NCBI GenBank assembly: GCA_949592205.1
Contig: CATIUR010000004.1
Coordinates: forward strand, 95,564,337 to 95,628,336
Length of the DNA: 64,000 nt
Direction of reading: 5' to 3'
Source of the DNA: Helichrysum umbraculigerum
Taxonomy: Eukaryota; Streptophyta; Magnoliopsida; Asterales; Asteraceae
The position numbers and the translations under genes are program-made. Below, piece by piece: positions 58,516 to 64,000 of the stretch. Under the pieces are notes generated by a model. The model was not told the DNA's origin and ran no database searches. It was given only the letters and a program-made list of their open reading frames with translations. Every line of letters starts with the position of its first letter. Position 1 is the first letter of the stretch.

Positions 58516-58557
58516 TGGTTGGATTTCGGGGACGAAATCCTATAAGGGGGGAAGATT
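58516..58557 (+). promoter_or_regulatory. Element C inverted repeat and polypurine tract
   Basis: ggatttcggggacgaaatcc followed by aaggggggaagatt against LTR 2. The same arrangement, inverted repeat then purine tract, occurs in A and B. In the second unit it lies at about 62095-62131 with one G fewer. Confidence 0.85.
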
Positions 58558-60613
58558 TGTAACATCCCGTTTCTGGACCCGAAAATAAATTGTATTTTTA
58601 TTAAGTTTGGTTAGTTTATTTGAAAATAAACATGTAAAAGAGCCTCAGTTTTTATTGTGACAAGTAAAATGTTACTTGTTTTAAAAAGTTAAAGTTGACG
58701 GTAAAATAAAATATTTTGACTTGCGGGTATTTTCTGGTTCCGGACAATAGGTTAGGAAAGGGTATAATTTTACACTAATAATAAGATGGGGCGGTGTGAA
58801 GACCGACTCATTTCTTTCTTTCATCTAAAATTCTCAAGTCTTAAAACTCTCTTTCTCATCTCTCAATTCTCATCAAATTAAAGAAAAACATTTGTGATTC
58901 AAGCTAGCTAGAGAAATCTGATTCTTGCTTTCATTATCATCTTCTCTATCATCTAGTTCATCAAATTATCTTGTAAGTGTTTTGTGTTCTCGAGTTATAT
59001 TATAGAAATTGGGTATATGGTGAATATAGGTGATTTGTATGAATTGATGCTTGGAAATTACGTTTTGTTAATTACTTGTTGATTAATTGTTGATATGAGA
59101 TGATTAAATGATGATATGTTGCAAGAAATGGTTAGGTTCTTCATTTTTTTAAGCTTATGAGTTAGGGTTTATGAAATTAGTGATTTAAAAGATGATATAT
59201 GGTGTTAAAATTGTTGTTTGTTGTTATGGTATGTTTGTGGTCGAATTTGTGGTCGTTTCATGATAAATTTCGTGGTTATAAACTGAGTTTGGTGATTTTT
59301 GGGTTTTGGTTCGAGATGGTGAAAAGCTGAAATGTGCAGGTCTGTTCTAAGCTGGGAATACGATCGTATTCCCGGAATACGATCGTACTCACGGGAGTAC
59401 GGCGTACTCCCCAGTGTATTCCCAAACGTACTCCTTAAAAATTTGTCTGATGTAATTTTAGCTCGGGAATACGGCGTATTCACGGGAATACGAACGTATT
59501 CAGTTGAGTACGATCGTACTCAAGGGAATACGATCATATTCCCCGGGTTTCAGGGAATTTTATGTTTAGCTTCTAGCTGTTGTGCTGTTTAATGATTGAA
59601 CTAAACTTATAGTTGAATTGTTATATGATATGAATTATGGTTGATGATAGTAGTTTGGAAAATATTATGGATTATGATTTGAATTAAGTTATGGAACGAG
59701 ATTCTAACTTGTTATCTTTGTGTTCTCAGATAAGCGGGCGGCCACTCAGTAACATTAGACCACTGAGTTTGGTGACCGGACGATAATTGGTGAGTGGTTA
59801 CCGTAGTCCTCGGTTCAACCCAGTTGTAACAAGTTTGGTTACAACGGGTAACCAGGATAGTTTCAGTTGTAATTATTGCCATGTTAATTTCAGTTGTACA
59901 GTCGTTAGTTATATTGATTGAGTTGAATTGTCCAGTTGTAAAAGTTGTTTAGTTGGTTTTACATAACTGCATATGATATGCCTTTATGTGACAAGTTGTT
60001 GAGATGAATTGGAGTGAGGTCAGCGTGCGGGTTGGGTTTGATTACTACTGTGTAGCTGTCTAGATTACTTGAATACACATAGTTGAAGATTAAGCTATTC
60101 AGTGAAAGTAGTAATCAGGCTATCGGTAGATCATTGGGAATGGCATGGCGCCCAGTGGTCGTGGTTTCTGGTATTGTTGTTTATATAAGTTGTATTATCA
60201 GGAACCGCCGATCCTCACGTAGTTATGTGCTTATGTGTTTAACTAGTTGTTGTTAACAGTTGTAAGATTTGTTATAAATGGATTGAACCGTCGGTTACGG
60301 TTCCATTCACTTAGCGTGAGCTAATCCCCTCATTGTTGTATGTTTTGCAGATTTTGGTTAGTTGACGATGTAGATCGGATGGTAGAAGTTGACTGGGTGT
60401 TTGACTAAAATGGCGCAAACTCTGACTTTTGATAATAGAATGTTTTGGAAAGTTGAATATAACACCCGAATTTAGTAGTATGGTTTGTAACAATAGAAGT
60501 TGATAAAAGTTTATTATGGTTCATTTTGTAAATAACGGATATGTATATGTTTTGGGACACGCTTCTAATGTATAAATTATATAATATGTTTGTTATAAAA
60601 GATGGGTCTTACA
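58558..60613 (+). repeat. Element C LTR 2 (shared, middle)
   Basis: 2056 bp. Serves as 3' LTR of the first unit and 5' LTR of the second. Fewer than ten differences from LTR 1 by reading. One change, gatcgtattc to gatcatattc near 59535, breaks a palindrome present in LTR 1 and LTR 3. Confidence 0.93.
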
Positions 60614-60795
60614 AGTTGGTATCAGAGCATAGGTTTGGGCGAATTGGGCATTTGTAAATGTTCAATCCCAAATCTAGTCAGTGTTAGTCAAACATTTCGG
60701 TAAGTGGGATTAGCTTTGGGATTTGGGGATTGGTTATTATAGTGAATGCTAACGATTAACAAGTTGCAAGTTGTGTTTTGGTTGTGAGTACAGGT

Positions 60796-62034
60796 ATGGC
60801 AGATAACGAGAACCCGAATCCCAATGATGTTACTAGAACTGAGCTTCCACCTCCACGAAACAATGAGGGTAATCAGGGTGGTACTTCTAATGTTCATCAA
60901 GAGGAAATTAGTCAAGAGGATTACTTGTTGCAACTAGAGGATGATGTGATAAGACTTAAAAAGATAGAACAGTTGTACTTGGAACAACAAGCTAGGTTAG
61001 CTCAGCAAACTTATCAGTTTCCTTCACCACCACCACAGAATAAGTTGTGTTCGTTTAAGACATTTAAGGCTAGTGGTCCGAAAGAATTTGAAGGAGGCAA
61101 TGATCCTTCAGTAACATTGAATTGGTTGAGAGATACAGAGAAAAAGTTTGAAGTGTGTCGGTGTGAAGAAGAATTAAAGGTTGGTTATGCTGTGCAATTA
61201 CTGAAGGGACAAGCGATGAATTGGTGGGATTCTATAACTGAGCAATTGACAAAGGAGCAAAGATCGGGAATTACTTGGGCAGAGTTTCATAATGAGGTTT
61301 GTAGACAGTTTTGTTCAGAGTTTGATATGCTTAGAATTAGACAAGAGTTTATGGATTTGAAGTTAACTGAACAAATGTCGATGGATGACCTCATTAATAA
61401 ATTCACTGAGAAGTTACGTTTTGTTCAACAATGGGTCCCAGATGACAGGATGAGGATTAATCACTTTGTAGGAACTCTACCACCGGAATATCGAACTAGT
61501 GTAAGATTGGCAGGTACTCTTACTCAGGCTTTTACTTTAGCCCGATCTGTAAATGGTGACATGCGAGCTTCTGGTAAAATGAACAAGGAAAAGAGTTCCT
61601 CACAGGTTAAGAGTAGTTCTTCGGGAAACAAAGGACAGACTAGAAGAGTAGTTTATAATGATGATTCGGTGGGAAGTAATCCATGGTGTGTAAATTGTAA
61701 GTCGAAACATTCTGGTCAGTGTACTTCAGAGACTATGAGATGTGTTAAGTGTGGGGTATTTGGTCATGGTATGCGGGATTGTACTTTTCCACAGTTTGTT
61801 TGTTGGAATTGTAAAAAGGAAGGACATAGATCATTGAACTGTCCGGAGAAGACAATGCAAGGTTCGGGTTTGGTTAGGAGTGTGGCCTCGGGTTCTGCGT
61901 CATCTGTTGGGCAAAAGAGAAAGATTCCACCGGCTACAGGAAGGGCTTTTCAAATGACGGCGGAGAATGTTTTTGGACTTGATAGTGATGCGACAGGTAT
62001 ATATTATGTTTATTGTTCTTTTAACATACAGTAA
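60796..62034 (+). CDS. Element C gag, second copy
   Basis: 412 codons, nearly identical to the first copy. One replacement seen (Asp to Asn in R-S-V-D/N-G-D), and the stop codon of copy 1 (TAG) is CAG here, so the frame ends one codon later at TAA. Same internal deletion boundary, so both units descend from one deleted ancestor. Two intact frames in tandem are consistent with very recent duplication or with selection. Confidence 0.92.
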   Translation: MADNENPNPNDVTRTELPPPRNNEGNQGGTSNVHQEEISQEDYLLQLEDDVIRLKKIEQLYLEQQARLAQQTYQFPSPPPQNKLCSFKTFKASGPKEFEGGNDPSVTLNWLRDTEKKFEVCRCEEELKVGYAVQLLKGQAMNWWDSITEQLTKEQRSGITWAEFHNEVCRQFCSEFDMLRIRQEFMDLKLTEQMSMDDLINKFTEKLRFVQQWVPDDRMRINHFVGTLPPEYRTSVRLAGTLTQAFTLARSVNGDMRASGKMNKEKSSSQVKSSSSGNKGQTRRVVYNDDSVGSNPWCVNCKSKHSGQCTSETMRCVKCGVFGHGMRDCTFPQFVCWNCKKEGHRSLNCPEKTMQGSGLVRSVASGSASSVGQKRKIPPATGRAFQMTAENVFGLDSDATGIYYVYCSFNIQ

Positions 62035-62131
62035 TGTGATTAGAGTTGTATGTTAATAGGAGAATTGAGTATGTTTAGTTTAACTGGGTGTGGTTGGATT
62101 TCGGGGACGAAATCCTATAAGGGGGAAGATT

Positions 62132-64000
62132 TGTAACATCCCGTTTCTGGACCAGGAAATAAATTGTATTTTTATTAAGTTTGGTTAGTTTATTTGAAAA
62201 TAAACATGTAAAAGAGCCTCAGTTTTTATTGTGACAAGTAAAATGTTACTTGTTTTAAAAAGTTAAAGTTGACGGTAAAATAAAATATTTTGACTTGCGG
62301 GTATTTTCTGGTTCCGGACAATAGGTTAGGAAAGGGTATAATTTTACACTAATAATAAGATGGGGCGGTGTGAAGACCGACTCATTTCTTTCTTTCATCT
62401 AAAATTCTCAAGTCTTAAAACTCTCTTTCTCATCTCTCAATTCTCATCAAATTAAAGAAAAACATTTGTGATTCAAGCTAGCTAGAGAAATCTGATTCTT
62501 GCTTTCATTATCATCTTCTCTATCATCTAGTTCATCAAATTATCTTGTAAGTGTTTTGTGTTCTTGAGTTATATTATAGAAATTGGGTATATGGTGAATA
62601 TAGGTGATTTGTATGAATTGAAGCTTGGAAATTACGTTTTGTTAATTACTTGTTGATTAATTGTTGATATGAGATGATTAAATGATGATATGTTGCAAGA
62701 AATGGTTAGGTTCTTCATTTTTTTAAGCTTATGAGTTAGGGTTTATGAAATTAGTGATTTAAAAGATGATATATGGTGTTAAAATTGTTGTTTGTTGTTA
62801 TGGTATGTTTGTGGTCGAATTTGTGGTCGTTTCATGATAAATTTCGTGGTTATAAACTGAGTTTGGTGATTTTTGGGTTTTGGTTCGAGATGGTGAAAAG
62901 CTGAAATGTGCAGGTCTGTTCTAAGCTGGGAATACGATCGTATTCCCGGAATACGATCGTACTTACGGGAGTACGGCGTACTCCCCAGTGTATTCCCAAA
63001 CGTACTCCTTAAAAATTTGTCTGATGTAATTTTAGCTCGGGAATACGGCGTATTCACGGGAATACGAACGTATTCAGTTGAGTACGATCGTACTCAAGGG
63101 AGTACGATCGTATTCCCCGGGTTTCAGGGAATTTTATGTTTAGCTTCTAGCTGTTGTGCTGTTTAATGATTGAACTAAACTTATAGTTGAATTGTTATAT
63201 GATATGAATTATGGTTGATGATAGTAGTTTGGAAAATATTATGGATTATGATTTGAATTAAGTTATGGAACGAGATTCTAACTTGTTATCTTTGTGTTCT
63301 CAGATAAGCGGGCGGCCACTCAGTAACATTAGACCACTGAGTTTGGTGACCGGACGATAATTGGTGAGTGGTTACCGTAGTCCTCGGTTCAACCCAGTTG
63401 TAACAAGTTTGGTTACAACGGGTAACCAGGATAGTTTCAGTTGTAATTATTGCCATGTTAATTTCAGTTGTACAGTCGTTAGTTATATTGATTGAGTTGA
63501 ATTGTCCAGTTGTAAAAGTTGTTTAGTTGGTTTTACATAACTGCATATGATATGCCTTTATGTGACAAGTTGTTGAGATGAATTGGAGTGAGGTCAGCGT
63601 GTGGGTTGGGTTTGATTACTACTGTGTAGCTGTCTAGATTACTTGAATACACATAGTTGAAGATTAAGCTATTCAGTGAAAGTAGTAATCAGGCTATCGG
63701 TAGATCATTGGGAATGGCATGGCGCCCAGTGGTCGTGGTTTCTGGTATTGTTGTTTATATAAGTTGTATTATCAGGAACCGCCGATCCTCACGTAGTTAT
63801 GTGCTTATGTGTTTAACTAGTTGTTGTTAACAGTTGTAAGATTTGTTATAAATGGATTGAACCGTCGGTTACGGTTCCATTCACTTAGCGTGAGCTAATC
63901 CCCTCATTGTTGTATGTTTTGCAGATTTTGGTTAGTTGACGATGTAGATCGGATGGTAGAAGTTGACTGGGTGTTTGACTAAAATGGCGCAAACTCTGAC
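62132..64000 (+). repeat. Element C LTR 3, cut by the window end
   Basis: First 1869 bp of the same LTR. Shares some variants with LTR 1 and others with LTR 2. Palindrome cluster at 62929-63118. Whether another unit follows cannot be seen. Confidence 0.93.

Larger units (their letters stand above)
54983..64000 (+). mobile_element. Tandem array of gag-only Ty3/gypsy retrotransposon C
   Basis: LTR-internal-LTR-internal-LTR with periods of 3575 and 3574 bp. Internal regions of 1519 and 1518 bp hold only primer site, gag and polypurine tract. The gag and leader relate C to element D, which retains pol. Unequal recombination between LTRs of one element on sister chromatids or homologues would give this pattern. 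Confidence 0.92.

Overview
The window is eukaryotic nuclear DNA from a flowering plant: GT-AG introns in plant-type host genes, plant Helitrons, hAT and Mutator MITEs, and Ty3/gypsy retrotransposons primed by initiator-Met tRNA. The wording of the pol proteins and LTRs resembles families expanded in Asteraceae (the Tanacetum/Artemisia/Chrysanthemum side); that placement is inference from memory. No bacterial genes, operons, CRISPR arrays, rRNA or tRNA genes were seen.

Layout. (1) 1-1284 is the 3' end of the XAP5/XCT host gene, followed by an inverted fragment of one of its own exons. (2) 2135-3406 holds a hAT MITE and a Mutator-type MITE, both with intact target-site duplications (TSDs). (3) 3554-11853 is a head-to-tail pair of Helitrons. 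The second carries an RPL31 exon, a decayed QWRF/augmin-8-like fragment and degenerate telomere-like repeats. (4) 12342-33480 is an approximately 360-bp satellite array split by an 18.9-kb nested pair of Ty3/gypsy elements of one family: A (13179-32095) was hit in gag by B (19943-29063), both read on the minus strand. (5) 33482-35235 is a 174-bp satellite on the plus strand; the same satellite returns in inverted orientation at 41533-46988. Between them lies a 6.3-kb island with a two-exon gene for a 62-residue membrane protein, an LTR remnant and a candidate Helitron. The right block is broken by a hAT element, an 898-bp tandem duplication and a solo LTR. (6) 48300-53300 is a decayed minus-strand gypsy element (D) fused to an unrecognised TE-like ORF (F). 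(7) 53480-54982 is the 3' noncoding part and LTR of another gypsy-like element (E). (8) 54983-64000 is a tandem LTR-gag-LTR-gag-LTR array of a gag-only retrotransposon (C) running off the window.

Only two loci look like working host genes: XCT (partial) and the 62-residue membrane protein gene. Everything else is mobile or satellite DNA. The most unusual signal is that three different LTR types (A/B, C and E) each carry a compact cluster of short CG-rich palindromes. The arms differ between copies but change in a paired way, so the dyad symmetry is kept while the sequence drifts.
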